A stretch of DNA of 64,000 nucleotides from Comamonadaceae bacterium (GTDB taxonomy: Bacteria; Pseudomonadota; Gammaproteobacteria; Burkholderiales; Burkholderiaceae_C): positions 1 to 64,000 of the forward strand of contig CANCER010000013.1 of the NCBI GenBank assembly GCA_947375135.1, given 5' to 3'. Shown piece after piece: positions 1 to 8,141 of this stretch. The translations under genes were made by a program, and so were the position numbers. The notes under the pieces were generated by a model. It had not been told where the DNA came from. It saw only the letters and a program-made list of their open reading frames with translations, and did not search any database. How positions within the stretch are numbered: the stretch's first letter is position 1; the number at the start of each line of letters is the position of its first letter.

Positions 1-130
1 TACTCTATTTAAAATACATAAAAGTACGCATTTGCAATGTAATTGAATGCCAAAAAAGTGAATTAAGACTTTATTTCAGACACTTACAGTCATACATACA
101 ATGATTTTGCGTACTATATTTTCGCCATAT
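1..130. other. AT-rich foreign flank abutting truncated dinB
   Basis: This stretch is visibly far more AT-rich than the rest of the window and carries no convincing gene. It contains an inverted repeat: AGTACGCA at 23-30 and TGCGTACT at 108-115. The similarity extends inward imperfectly (CAATGTA at 35-41 against TACAATG at 97-103). DNA homologous to dinB begins at about 131. The base composition and the repeat suggest the end of a small mobile or MITE-like element, or another recombination scar. Only the edge is visible, so its nature is inferred. Confidence 0.45.
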
Positions 131-952
131 GAGTTCTACATCGACTTCACCGACGTGCCCGGCGGCCAGCGCGAGGGCGGGCGCGTGCTGGCGCGGCTGA
201 TGCAAAAAGCGATTTTTGACGACACGGGCCTGACCTGCTCCGTCGGTGTCGCACCCAACAAGCTCCTGGCAAAAATGGCCAGCGAGTTCAACAAGCCCAA
301 CGGCATCTCCATCGTGCTGGAAGACGATCTGGAAGAAAAAATCTGGCCGCTGGCCTGCCGCAAGATCAATGGCATTGGCCCCAAGGCCGACGAAAAGCTC
401 AAAAGCCACGGCATCGAGACGATCGGCCAACTCGCCGCACGCGAGCAGCAGTGGCTGATGGACACCTTTGGCGAACGCACCGGCGCCTGGCTGCACGCCG
501 CCTCCCACGGCCAGGACGAACGCCCGGTAGTGACCGAAAGCGAACCCGTGAGCATGAGCCGCGAGACCACCTTTGAGCGCGACCTGCATGCCGTGCGCGA
601 CCGCGCCGAGCTGGGCGCCATCTTCACCAAACTGTGCGAGCAGGTGGCGGGCGACCTGCAGCGTAAGGGCTATGTGGGCAAGACCATTGGCATCAAGCTG
701 CGCTTTGACGATTTCCAGATCGTCACGCGCGACCAGACGATTGACCACTTCACTGCCGATGCGAAAGAGATACGCCAGTTTGCCGGGCAGTGCCTGAAGC
801 GGGCGCCGTTGCAAAAGCGGCTGCGGCTGTTGGGGGTGCGGGTGGGAGCGCTGTTGAAGGCGGAGGATGCGAAGGCAGCGGACCTATCGGCGCTTCGCAC
901 GGTGTCGGCGCAGGGCATGGATGCGGATGAACTGACGGGGCAACTTTTTTAA
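131..952 (+). pseudogene. dinB: DNA polymerase IV, N-terminally truncated
   Basis: The reading frame matches the C-terminal two thirds of Y-family polymerase DinB: the rest of the palm (FYIDFTDV, then GVAPNKLLAKMAS and NKPNG), the helix-hairpin-helix thumb (INGIGPKADEKL) and the little finger (KLRFDDFQ). Intact DinB proteins have about 350-390 residues, and roughly the first 100 are missing here. The break falls inside the catalytic S-[IL]-D-E motif: the Glu and following FYIDF remain, but the preceding S-I-D is replaced by unrelated SPY. The first catalytic Asp near residue 8 is also gone, so polymerase activity is not expected. An ATG at 101 lies in foreign AT-rich DNA and could start a 283-residue fragment. 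I call it a pseudogene created by replacement of the 5' end. Confidence 0.85.
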
Positions 953-1255
953 TCGTTCGTGTGGTGCATGATACCCAGGGGAAACCTCACGTCCCACGCT
1001 TGTGTCGTGCTCGAACTCCACGTCGTCCATTGCATGCAGCGGTGCAATCCTATAATTCATCGTCAATACCATGACGCGTTGGAGCCACTGGTATTGCGCC
1101 GCAACGGGCAATCTGCAATCTCACCGCAGCTTCGCTGGTCCTTGCGGCCCAACATATAAATCGCCGAAGGCCATTCCGGCCTTCCATCCCCACCCGCTTC
1201 AATCACCGAGCCGCCAATCCTTGGCCATTCGGTACAGCCTTTGGAATGTGCAGAT
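953..1255. other. intergenic region, no gene supported
   Basis: About 300 bases separate the dinB remnant from the immunity lipoprotein gene. A TATAAT hexamer at 1051-1056 with TTGCAT 15 bases upstream (1030-1035) could be a weak promoter. A perfect 7-bp stem hairpin (GAAGGCC, loop of 5, GGCCTTC) lies at 1166-1184 without a T-run. Small open frames here have no recognisable homology or good ribosome binding sites. Confidence 0.4.
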
Positions 1256-2374
1256 ATGTTTGGCATCTTTACCGCACCGCGCCCACGCCCCCTGGCACGT
1301 TGGGGCTTGGTCCTGCTTCTCTCAGGTTGTGCCTCTGCACAAACGACCTGGCCCACTCCCCCCAATCCACAAGACTCAGGAGCAAACATGAGCTGGAAAA
1401 CCCATTGCGTCGGTCGCGTCATGATGAGCATGCCGGAAGACCGGAAATTAACTTGGAGCACCGACTTCGATGATGCCATCGTCAAACGCCTTCCGCCGAT
1501 GTCTGAACCGGCGTTTTGGGATGGTGTAGAGTTGGTACGCAAGCGCTATCTTGCGCAGACCCATGACGACGCTCCATCCCGACTGGCGCATTTTGAGAAG
1601 GTGGGAAATAACGCTGTCTTTGTTTTCCACTACGACAACGAGGCATCGTTTTGGGGGCCGGTGCTGGAGCGCTACGTGTATCTGGACAGGGACCACGCCT
1701 ACGAACTGCGATTTGGCATGATCGACACGCCAAACGTAGCGCCGACGCCAGAATTATTCAAACCCTATGTCGCCCGGTACACCCCTATCCTTGAACGCAT
1801 TCACCCGCTGCAAGCAGGACAGTTTCCAAGTCGCGACGGCCTGTGTGTGGATGGCGCGGTGATCAGTGGCGATACCGGTAGGAATGCAAGAGCGGCACTG
1901 ATCTCTGAACTCGCGCATGGAACAGAGTTGGTTGTGGCATACAACGAAAACAACTACAAGGTTCTGCTTACCAATTCTTACGAAGAGCTCAAGTACGAAG
2001 AAGACCACGCCCACGCGCTTTTGGATTTCGATGCACCGAATGGCTTGAAGGAATACAAAGTAATACGCAAGCGCGAACGCAGCTTGTCTGGCATTGCTGG
2101 GCAGGAATACCTCACACGAGCCACTCGAAATGATGGTCATATCGTCTACAGCATGCAGTGGGCTATCAAAGGCCAATTGGATGGTGGCATCCTGAAGCCC
2201 GCGATTACGGTGAGTCTCAATACCCCACAGAATCCCGCCACGGCAAACGGCAAGCCCTATGCCACGCTACCACCCGAGGCCGAACTCATCAAGTTGTGGG
2301 ACTACGCACTATCCACCTTCAAATGGCGAGTCGGAGCCCTTCCCGACGGTCAACAAATTCAAGTGGTGAACTGA
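1256..2374 (+). CDS. Tli4-like immunity lipoprotein (putative T6SS phospholipase immunity)
   Basis: A 372-residue protein with an N-terminal lipoprotein signal (hydrophobic segment ending in lipobox LLSGC, Cys about 28 residues from the chosen start), so it should be anchored in the periplasm. The mature part begins with WKTHCVGRVMMSMP, as in Tli4-type immunity proteins that neutralise Tle4 phospholipase effectors. A long mixed alpha/beta region follows. The start at 1256 is preferred over an ATG at 1241 because it gives a compact signal peptide and has GGA about 9 bases upstream. The stop is one base before the ATG of a lipase gene, so the two are probably cotranscribed and translationally coupled. 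A periplasmic immunity protein beside a lipase fits protection against a phospholipase delivered to the periplasm. Family assignment is by recognition. Confidence 0.7.
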   Translation: MFGIFTAPRPRPLARWGLVLLLSGCASAQTTWPTPPNPQDSGANMSWKTHCVGRVMMSMPEDRKLTWSTDFDDAIVKRLPPMSEPAFWDGVELVRKRYLAQTHDDAPSRLAHFEKVGNNAVFVFHYDNEASFWGPVLERYVYLDRDHAYELRFGMIDTPNVAPTPELFKPYVARYTPILERIHPLQAGQFPSRDGLCVDGAVISGDTGRNARAALISELAHGTELVVAYNENNYKVLLTNSYEELKYEEDHAHALLDFDAPNGLKEYKVIRKRERSLSGIAGQEYLTRATRNDGHIVYSMQWAIKGQLDGGILKPAITVSLNTPQNPATANGKPYATLPPEAELIKLWDYALSTFKWRVGALPDGQQIQVVN

Positions 2375-2375
2375 T

Positions 2376-4100
2376 ATGACAGACCAGATAGTTTCCGACG
2401 ACAACAGCATGCACCAGCGTGAAGCCTTTGCCGAGGGCTGGCAGGCAGATGCAAAGTGCTTTCGCTTTCAAAGCTGCACTACGCCTGAGGGACGGACCAG
2501 CATCAGCATTGGATATTTGCCAGCGCTGCGGGTAGTGCCCGTCATCTTTGTGCCAGGCATTATGGGCAGCAATCTCAAAGCCAAAGTGGACATTCGAAAC
2601 GGCGCCAAGAAAATCGTTGTCAACGCAGACGAACCGGTCTGGCGCGTAGATGGCACCATTACGCTGGCCAAGGAGTGGGTAAACCGCAAACAAGACCAAT
2701 ACCAGTTGCGCTTCCAGCATGACAAGGTCGCAGTAGATGAGCGTGGCGAAATCGCCGTCGATGACAAGACCAAGACTACTCCGCTCGCAGGTCTGAGAGA
2801 ACAACAAGCCCGCGACCTGGGCTGGGGCACCGTAGCCGCAGCGTTTTATGGCGGCTTTCTGGATTGGCTGGATAGCCAATTGAATCGGCACAAGCGCGAG
2901 TTGAAGGGCGACGGCCTGCAAGACAACGCCACGCTGACGTCCATCAAACAAACGGCCACCAAAAATCCATTGGGCGTGGTGGAGGGCAAGCCCGGCAAGC
3001 CGCTCAGCCCGGATGATCTGGATATTCTGCTCAAGGCAGACAGCCCGGTACATGCCTTTGGCTACAACTGGCTGCAAAGCAACCTGGATTCCGGCAAGGC
3101 GCTTGCCACTTTCATTGACAAGACCATCCACTTCTATGCCGACACGGGGCGCAACTGCGACAAGGTCATTCTGGTAACGCACAGCATGGGCGGGCTGGTG
3201 GCGCGCGCGGCCTGCACGGTGGGCGGTGCTGGCGACAAAGTAGCGGGCGTGTTCCATGGTGTCATGCCAACGGACGGCGCAGCGGCCACCTACAAACGCA
3301 TGGTCAGTGGCTTTGGTGGCGAGCCGACACACGGCCTGGATGGCTGGATCAAGGACTGGATCGGCTCCAAGGCGCTGGGACCCACGGGCGATTACGTTAC
3401 CCCAGCCCTGGCGCTCAACGCCGGGCCACTGGAGTTGCTACCCAATGCCCGCTACAACGCAGGCAAACCGTGGTTGCGGGTGGTGGACGAGGGTGGCACG
3501 GTTTTAAAGGAGCTGCCCAAAGCGGGTGGCGATCCATATGCAGAAATCTACCTGGAACAGGACGGCTGGTGGCGCATGCTTAACGAAGAATGGTTGAATC
3601 CAGCAGGATTGAAGGATAAGGAGGCTCTTCTTGAATACCGCAAATCGGTTGGGTACGCACAAAAATTCCATACAAAAGTCCAAGCCGCCGGCGACTTCCA
3701 CCCCATCACCCACGCCCATTACGGCATGGACAGCGACCACCGGGCCTACGAAACTGTCAGCTGGAATCTGAGCAAAGCAGTGGATGCCGAGCGCAACACC
3801 AGGCTGCAGCGCGAGCGCCTGCCCGACATAGAGCCCATGACCGGCATGCAAATTTACTTGCGTAAAGGCGATTGGGGCGTGCACGCAAAACTGTCTGAAC
3901 CGGATGCCGCGGGGGACGGCACGGTGCCCGCGCAGGCATCGGCCATGGCGGTAGACACCGCCGTGAAAGACGGCCAACTGCTGGCGCGCGGAACCGGCTA
4001 TTCGCATGACGCCAGCTACGACCTCAGCGGCGAGTCAGAAGGCCCCCATGCCGCTTTGCAAGCCATCGTGCGCGTGCTCAAGCACACGCTCACGGCCTAA
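2376..4100 (+). CDS. alpha/beta-hydrolase lipase, putative T6SS effector (Tle-like)
   Basis: A 574-residue protein with no signal peptide. It has an LCAT/PGAP1-like oxyanion segment (FVPGIMGSNL, residues 58-67), then a nucleophile elbow THSMGG with Ser270 (G/T-x-S-x-G). A C-terminal GDGTVP motif near residue 515 and a late His (GPHAA) could complete the triad. Lack of a secretion signal together with a cognate periplasmic immunity lipoprotein one base upstream is the usual pattern of type VI lipase effectors. Such effectors are translocated by VgrG/PAAR and hydrolyse phospholipids of rival cells. No vgrG, hcp, PAAR or adaptor gene is visible in the window, so any delivery system must be elsewhere. 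The end overlaps the convergent restriction enzyme gene by four bases. An alternative is a cytoplasmic PGAP1-like esterase, but the partner gene argues for an effector. Confidence 0.68.
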   Translation: MTDQIVSDDNSMHQREAFAEGWQADAKCFRFQSCTTPEGRTSISIGYLPALRVVPVIFVPGIMGSNLKAKVDIRNGAKKIVVNADEPVWRVDGTITLAKEWVNRKQDQYQLRFQHDKVAVDERGEIAVDDKTKTTPLAGLREQQARDLGWGTVAAAFYGGFLDWLDSQLNRHKRELKGDGLQDNATLTSIKQTATKNPLGVVEGKPGKPLSPDDLDILLKADSPVHAFGYNWLQSNLDSGKALATFIDKTIHFYADTGRNCDKVILVTHSMGGLVARAACTVGGAGDKVAGVFHGVMPTDGAAATYKRMVSGFGGEPTHGLDGWIKDWIGSKALGPTGDYVTPALALNAGPLELLPNARYNAGKPWLRVVDEGGTVLKELPKAGGDPYAEIYLEQDGWWRMLNEEWLNPAGLKDKEALLEYRKSVGYAQKFHTKVQAAGDFHPITHAHYGMDSDHRAYETVSWNLSKAVDAERNTRLQRERLPDIEPMTGMQIYLRKGDWGVHAKLSEPDAAGDGTVPAQASAMAVDTAVKDGQLLARGTGYSHDASYDLSGESEGPHAALQAIVRVLKHTLTA

Positions 4101-7090
4101 GCCGCACGCTCCAGATTCAAAGCCAGCAGCCGCTTCAGGATTTCTTCATCAGTCATCGCGGCTGTGTAGTCGGCCCAGCCGTAGGCGGCGGCCACTGCAG
4201 CGTCCAGTGTTTTGTGGGCAGCATCCAACCAGGCGGGGCGCTGGTTGTAGAGCTTGGTGAGGGTGCGATCCGCCAGGTCTTTTTCGTGGCCGAGTTTGGG
4301 CAGGATGCGGTCGGGGTAGGGGCTGCGGGTCATGCCCAGCGGCACGACTTCGGGCACGCGGTCGGTCCACTCGGGCGGGTTGAGCCATTGTTCGCGCAGG
4401 TCGTTGAGCTTCTTGGCTGCGGTGGCTATGGCTATCGCGTGCTGCTTGAGCGTTTTGGTTTGGCGTGCGCCCGGTTGGTCGGCCAAGTCGGCGGGTATCC
4501 ATGCGCCGTCGGCTGTGGCCTCGGTGCGCTGGTGGGCGGTGTCGGCGGGGGTCAGGCCGGCGGGGAATGGGAATGTTTCGAAGCAGGTGGTGGGGGTGTA
4601 GCGCGGATCGTTGCCAACGCCGAGCCAAGTGCACATGCGCAGTGACCAGAGCTCGTGAAAGCGGCTGTGCAGGATGCCGAAGGTGGTGTCATCCGAGCGT
4701 GTAATGGCAACACATAGGTTCTCAGGAATCTGAATGGCGGGCATCCAGGCAAATACCCGGTGCTTGGCAACCATGGGAGTCACCACAAACCGCTGAAGGC
4801 ACATCAAGGCTTTACGCAAACCAGGCCGTGCATCACCGTAAAGCCACCAATTTTTGCGATGAAATTCGCGTCGAACCTCGGCGCGCGTGGGCTTGACGTA
4901 CCGCTCTACGTGTGAAAACGGTGCTTCGTACAGCATTGCCTCTGATAGCGCCATGTCACAGCCGAAGTCCACCACCCACCGATTTTGTGGCCTCCGCGTT
5001 ACGTCCAAACCATTGGCCCATGGCCGTACGACCAGTGCATTGGACTTGCCGTGCGGGTTGGGCGAAGTAAGCCAACCCACAGCGACTTCGCGTGAAACGT
5101 CAAACGGTCCGTTCTTTTGAGTACCAATGAAAGATGCGTCAGCACTCCCGGCCAGCTTGACAACCTTAGTGAGGTCTGTTGAGTCGCCGATTTGCTGCGC
5201 GCTAAGGTCCGCCGCAATGGAAGATACCGTACTGCCATCCAACATTGCATCTTGATGGGCCTGTCCAAAAGCGATGAGCGATACACGCACCGCCGCGCCA
5301 TCATTCACCCACCCTTCGTCACTCCACGCTTCATAGATGCGCGTGGTGTCGCAAATGGCTTCGAGCACCCTGCGGCTTTGACCGCCACGAATGGAGTTGG
5401 TTGAAACTAGTCCAGCAGCGCCGAGGCCATTCACTTCAATCGCTTTGCGTGCCTTCTCAAACCAATAGCAAACCAAATCGGCACCACCAGGAACTCGACC
5501 TTCGTATGTGCGTCGCAATGTGAAAGTGTATTCCTCGCCCAGCTCGCGGATCATTTTTCGATCACCCAAAAACGGCGGATTGCCAATCACCACACTGGCC
5601 TGGGGCCACGCGGCTTCTGTTACCTGCTCGCCAGCAAACGACAGCAGCGCATCGCGGCATTCGATGTGCTCCAGCGGCTCCAGCACCGGGTTGGTCTTGA
5701 ATGCGTAGCCGTGTTCTATGCGCCACTGCAGCTCACCAATCCAGACCGTCACGCGCGCCAGCTCGGCGGCGTATTCGTTGAGCTCTATGCCCAGCACGTT
5801 GTGCGGGCCGGTGACCAGATCGGCCTCGCGGTCCAGTCCGACGATGGCGGCATCCAGATGGCTTTTGTGCTCGATGTCCTTGAGCGCCTTGAGGCCCAGA
5901 AACAAAAAGTTGCCACTGCCGCAGGCAGGGTCCAGCACACGGTAATGCTTGAGCTGCTCCAGCCACAGCACAAACTGCCGCTGCGCCGCCTTGTGGTGTT
6001 TGTCGCCGCGCTTGAGGCTCTTGTCCATCAGCGTGCGTATGCTTTCAAACTGTGCCGCCCATTGCTGCGACAGGGGCCGCACCAGCACCGGTTCCACGAT
6101 GCGCATGATGGTGGCGGGGTCGGTGTAATGCGCACCCAACTGGCTGCGCTTGGAGGGGTCCAGCCCGCGTTCAAAGAGCGTGCCAAAAATGGATACGTCG
6201 ATGGCCGACCAGTTGAGTGCGGCGGCGTTGCGCAGCTCCGTCATTTCCATGATGGACAGGCTGGGCACATTCACTTTTTTGAACAGACCGCCGTTGAACC
6301 ACGGTATGTCGTCGTTGCCATACATGCCGCCGCTGCGCATGGTGACAAACAGATTCTTCAGCCCTTGCGTCAAGCGGTCGCTGGTCAAACTCTTGTTGCC
6401 CACCAGGCCTTCAAACATGCGCCCGGGCAGCAGGCCCACGTCTTCGGCAAAGAAGCAGAACAGGCATTGGGTCAGAAAGTGCGCCACTTCGTCGGCATGG
6501 GTTTGCCAGCCTTGGGGGTCGGCCGCGCGCTCGGGGCCGCGTTTGCGCAAGCCATCGGCCAGCGTGGCAAAGCTCTTGGCGGCGGCTTCGGTAATGTCGC
6601 GGCTGGTTTTCTTGGGGCGAAAGCTCTCTGGGTCGGTCCACAGCCTGCGCAGCAAGGCCTGCTTTTCGGGCTGATCCAACTCGTGCAAAGCCACTGCATG
6701 CACTTCGGAAGGATGTCCGTTGAACTGGGTGTGGACGCGGATGATCAGCCGGTCGCTCACCACCAGCAGCGGCGGGTTGTAGAGCGCTAGGCTGTAGCCC
6801 AGCAGCTGCTTGAGCGCATCGTCCAGGTTGCGGCCGGGGGCCTTGTTTTCCCAGGCAAAGTGGTCACGCATGAACACGTCCGCATAGCCACGTGCTGCGC
6901 CCAGAATCAGGGTGTCCTGCTCAAAGAGGTAGTCGCTGCTGCTGCCGGGGGTCGGCACACCGAGCAATTGGCACAGGTCGATAAAGTGAGGTTGCGCACC
7001 TTGGCGCTCATTCAGGGCATAGGCCGGTCCACCCGGACCCCATTTGGCAATGAATTCTTGTGGCGTCATGGACTGAGAATACAGCAGCAC
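4097..7090 (-). CDS. MmeI-like type IIG/IIL restriction-modification enzyme
   Basis: A 997-residue single-chain nuclease-methyltransferase. The N-terminal domain has the catalytic signature D71-x9-E81-N-K83, the spacing of the MmeI nuclease motif (D-x9-E-x-K). A helical spacer follows. The gamma-class N6-adenine methylase core has SAM motif I DPACGSGNF (residues 387-395) and catalytic motif IV NPPF (504-507). The remaining about 450 residues should contain the target recognition domain and C-terminal helices. MmeI itself is about 920 residues. The single protein methylates host DNA on one strand and cuts about 20 bp from unmodified sites, so no separate specificity subunit is needed and none is present. 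The predicted start is GTG at 7090; an internal ATG at 7069 (MTPQEF) is an alternative. It lies 16 bp downstream of the LysR gene on the same strand and converges on the lipase gene. Confidence 0.85.
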   Translation of the reverse strand: MLLYSQSMTPQEFIAKWGPGGPAYALNERQGAQPHFIDLCQLLGVPTPGSSSDYLFEQDTLILGAARGYADVFMRDHFAWENKAPGRNLDDALKQLLGYSLALYNPPLLVVSDRLIIRVHTQFNGHPSEVHAVALHELDQPEKQALLRRLWTDPESFRPKKTSRDITEAAAKSFATLADGLRKRGPERAADPQGWQTHADEVAHFLTQCLFCFFAEDVGLLPGRMFEGLVGNKSLTSDRLTQGLKNLFVTMRSGGMYGNDDIPWFNGGLFKKVNVPSLSIMEMTELRNAAALNWSAIDVSIFGTLFERGLDPSKRSQLGAHYTDPATIMRIVEPVLVRPLSQQWAAQFESIRTLMDKSLKRGDKHHKAAQRQFVLWLEQLKHYRVLDPACGSGNFLFLGLKALKDIEHKSHLDAAIVGLDREADLVTGPHNVLGIELNEYAAELARVTVWIGELQWRIEHGYAFKTNPVLEPLEHIECRDALLSFAGEQVTEAAWPQASVVIGNPPFLGDRKMIRELGEEYTFTLRRTYEGRVPGGADLVCYWFEKARKAIEVNGLGAAGLVSTNSIRGGQSRRVLEAICDTTRIYEAWSDEGWVNDGAAVRVSLIAFGQAHQDAMLDGSTVSSIAADLSAQQIGDSTDLTKVVKLAGSADASFIGTQKNGPFDVSREVAVGWLTSPNPHGKSNALVVRPWANGLDVTRRPQNRWVVDFGCDMALSEAMLYEAPFSHVERYVKPTRAEVRREFHRKNWWLYGDARPGLRKALMCLQRFVVTPMVAKHRVFAWMPAIQIPENLCVAITRSDDTTFGILHSRFHELWSLRMCTWLGVGNDPRYTPTTCFETFPFPAGLTPADTAHQRTEATADGAWIPADLADQPGARQTKTLKQHAIAIATAAKKLNDLREQWLNPPEWTDRVPEVVPLGMTRSPYPDRILPKLGHEKDLADRTLTKLYNQRPAWLDAAHKTLDAAVAAAYGWADYTAAMTDEEILKRLLALNLERAA

Positions 7091-7106
7091 CCGTCACCCA
7101 AAGCCA

Positions 7107-7994
7107 CTACCCCAAAAACACCGCCATCTCCCGCAGCAACCAGTCCTTGAACACCTTGCTGGCATGGCGCGTGCGGGTGCCTTCCGGGGCGATCAGGTAA
7201 TAGGCCTCTTTGAGCGGGATGGAAAAATCGAAGGGGCGCACCAACTCTCCCGAGGCCAGCAAATCGTTCGCGATGGTTTCATGCGCCAGCGCCACACCCA
7301 AGCCGCGCTTGGCCCACTCCACACTCAGCGCCCAGGTGCTGGCACGGTGCACCGTGGGCACAGGAACGGTGCCGCCGTCCGGATGGGCCTTGAACCACGC
7401 ACCCCAACTCTGGGCGGTGCCGGGCAGATCGAACAGGCGCTGTTTGCGCAAGTCGTCCAGCGACTTGATCTGCCGCGCCACCTTGGGGGTACACACAGGG
7501 AAGATGCTGTCGCGCGTCAGGCGCCGGCCATTGATGCCTTCGCGCTTGCCCAGGCCAAACACGATTTGCACGGACGCGGCATCGCTGGCACGCTCCTCGT
7601 GCCACACGGAGGTGGCCAGGTTGAGTTGCACACCGGGGTTCTCCTCCATGAACTGACTCAGGCGTGGCGTAAGCCAGTAGAGGGCAAACGACAGGTTGAC
7701 CTGCAGTTCCAGCACGTCGGGGTGGTTGCGGCTTTGCAAGACGGTGGTGCCCTCCTCCAGCATGGCAAACGCGGCCTGCACGGTGGGCAGGTAGCCACGC
7801 CCCTCGTCGGTGAGCTCCAGCCCGCGGGCGCGGCGCAAAAACAGGGCGCGGCCCATGGCGCTTTCCAGGCTCTTGATCTGCTGGCTGACGGCGGACTGCG
7901 TCATGCTCAGTTCTTCGGCCGCCGCGGTAAAGCTCAAGGCCCGCGCCGACGCTTCAAAGGCGCGCAGCCAGTTCAGGGGTGGGAGACGTGCCAT
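7107..7994 (-). CDS. LysR-family transcriptional regulator (GcvA-like), probable regulator of tmpAB
   Basis: A 295-residue LysR-type protein. The N-terminal winged helix-turn-helix (LNWLRAFEASARALSFTAAAEELSMTQSAVSQQIKSLE region, residues 8-46) is of the GcvA subgroup. A linker helix and a periplasmic-binding-protein-like effector domain follow. It is divergently transcribed from the phosphonate oxygenase genes with about 147 bp between start codons, the classic LysR arrangement. That interval contains ATTAG-N5-CTAAT, a GcvA-type LysR box close to its own start. It probably activates the divergent pair in response to the phosphonate or an intermediate while repressing itself; the ligand is inferred from context only. 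Confidence 0.85.
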   Translation of the reverse strand: MARLPPLNWLRAFEASARALSFTAAAEELSMTQSAVSQQIKSLESAMGRALFLRRARGLELTDEGRGYLPTVQAAFAMLEEGTTVLQSRNHPDVLELQVNLSFALYWLTPRLSQFMEENPGVQLNLATSVWHEERASDAASVQIVFGLGKREGINGRRLTRDSIFPVCTPKVARQIKSLDDLRKQRLFDLPGTAQSWGAWFKAHPDGGTVPVPTVHRASTWALSVEWAKRGLGVALAHETIANDLLASGELVRPFDFSIPLKEAYYLIAPEGTRTRHASKVFKDWLLREMAVFLG

Positions 7995-8014
7995 ACGGTA
8001 TCCATAAGTGAGCC

Positions 8015-8029
8015 ATTAGCGAAACTAAT
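8015..8029. promoter_or_regulatory. LysR box ATTAG-N5-CTAAT
   Basis: A perfect 5-bp inverted repeat ATTAG/CTAAT with a 5-bp centre, containing the T-N11-A core of LysR sites and matching the CTAAT half-site of GcvA-type regulators. It is 21 bp upstream of the LysR start and 113 bp upstream of the dioxygenase start, well placed for divergent control. Binding is inferred. Confidence 0.6.
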
Positions 8030-8141
8030 CTTATACCGGAAGTTTTTTCGTTTGAATCGTTGACCGACATCAAGCAGACTTCAGCCACCCGGTTCACGAC
8101 AGATTGTTTGGACCGGCCCCTGCCACCGGAGCCCTCACGCC

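Noticed and set aside
884-1111. Small minus-strand gene overlapping the dinB 3' end
   Set aside because: No recognisable domain or ribosome binding site, and it overlaps coding sequence of the dinB remnant.
5666-6790. 374-codon plus-strand frame inside the MmeI-like gene
   Set aside because: It is a shadow of the methylase core; translation has no recognisable domain.
1-7090. Complete type VI secretion or defence island
   Set aside because: Only the lipase/immunity pair and one R-M enzyme are present; no structural secretion genes, integrase or other defence genes are visible.
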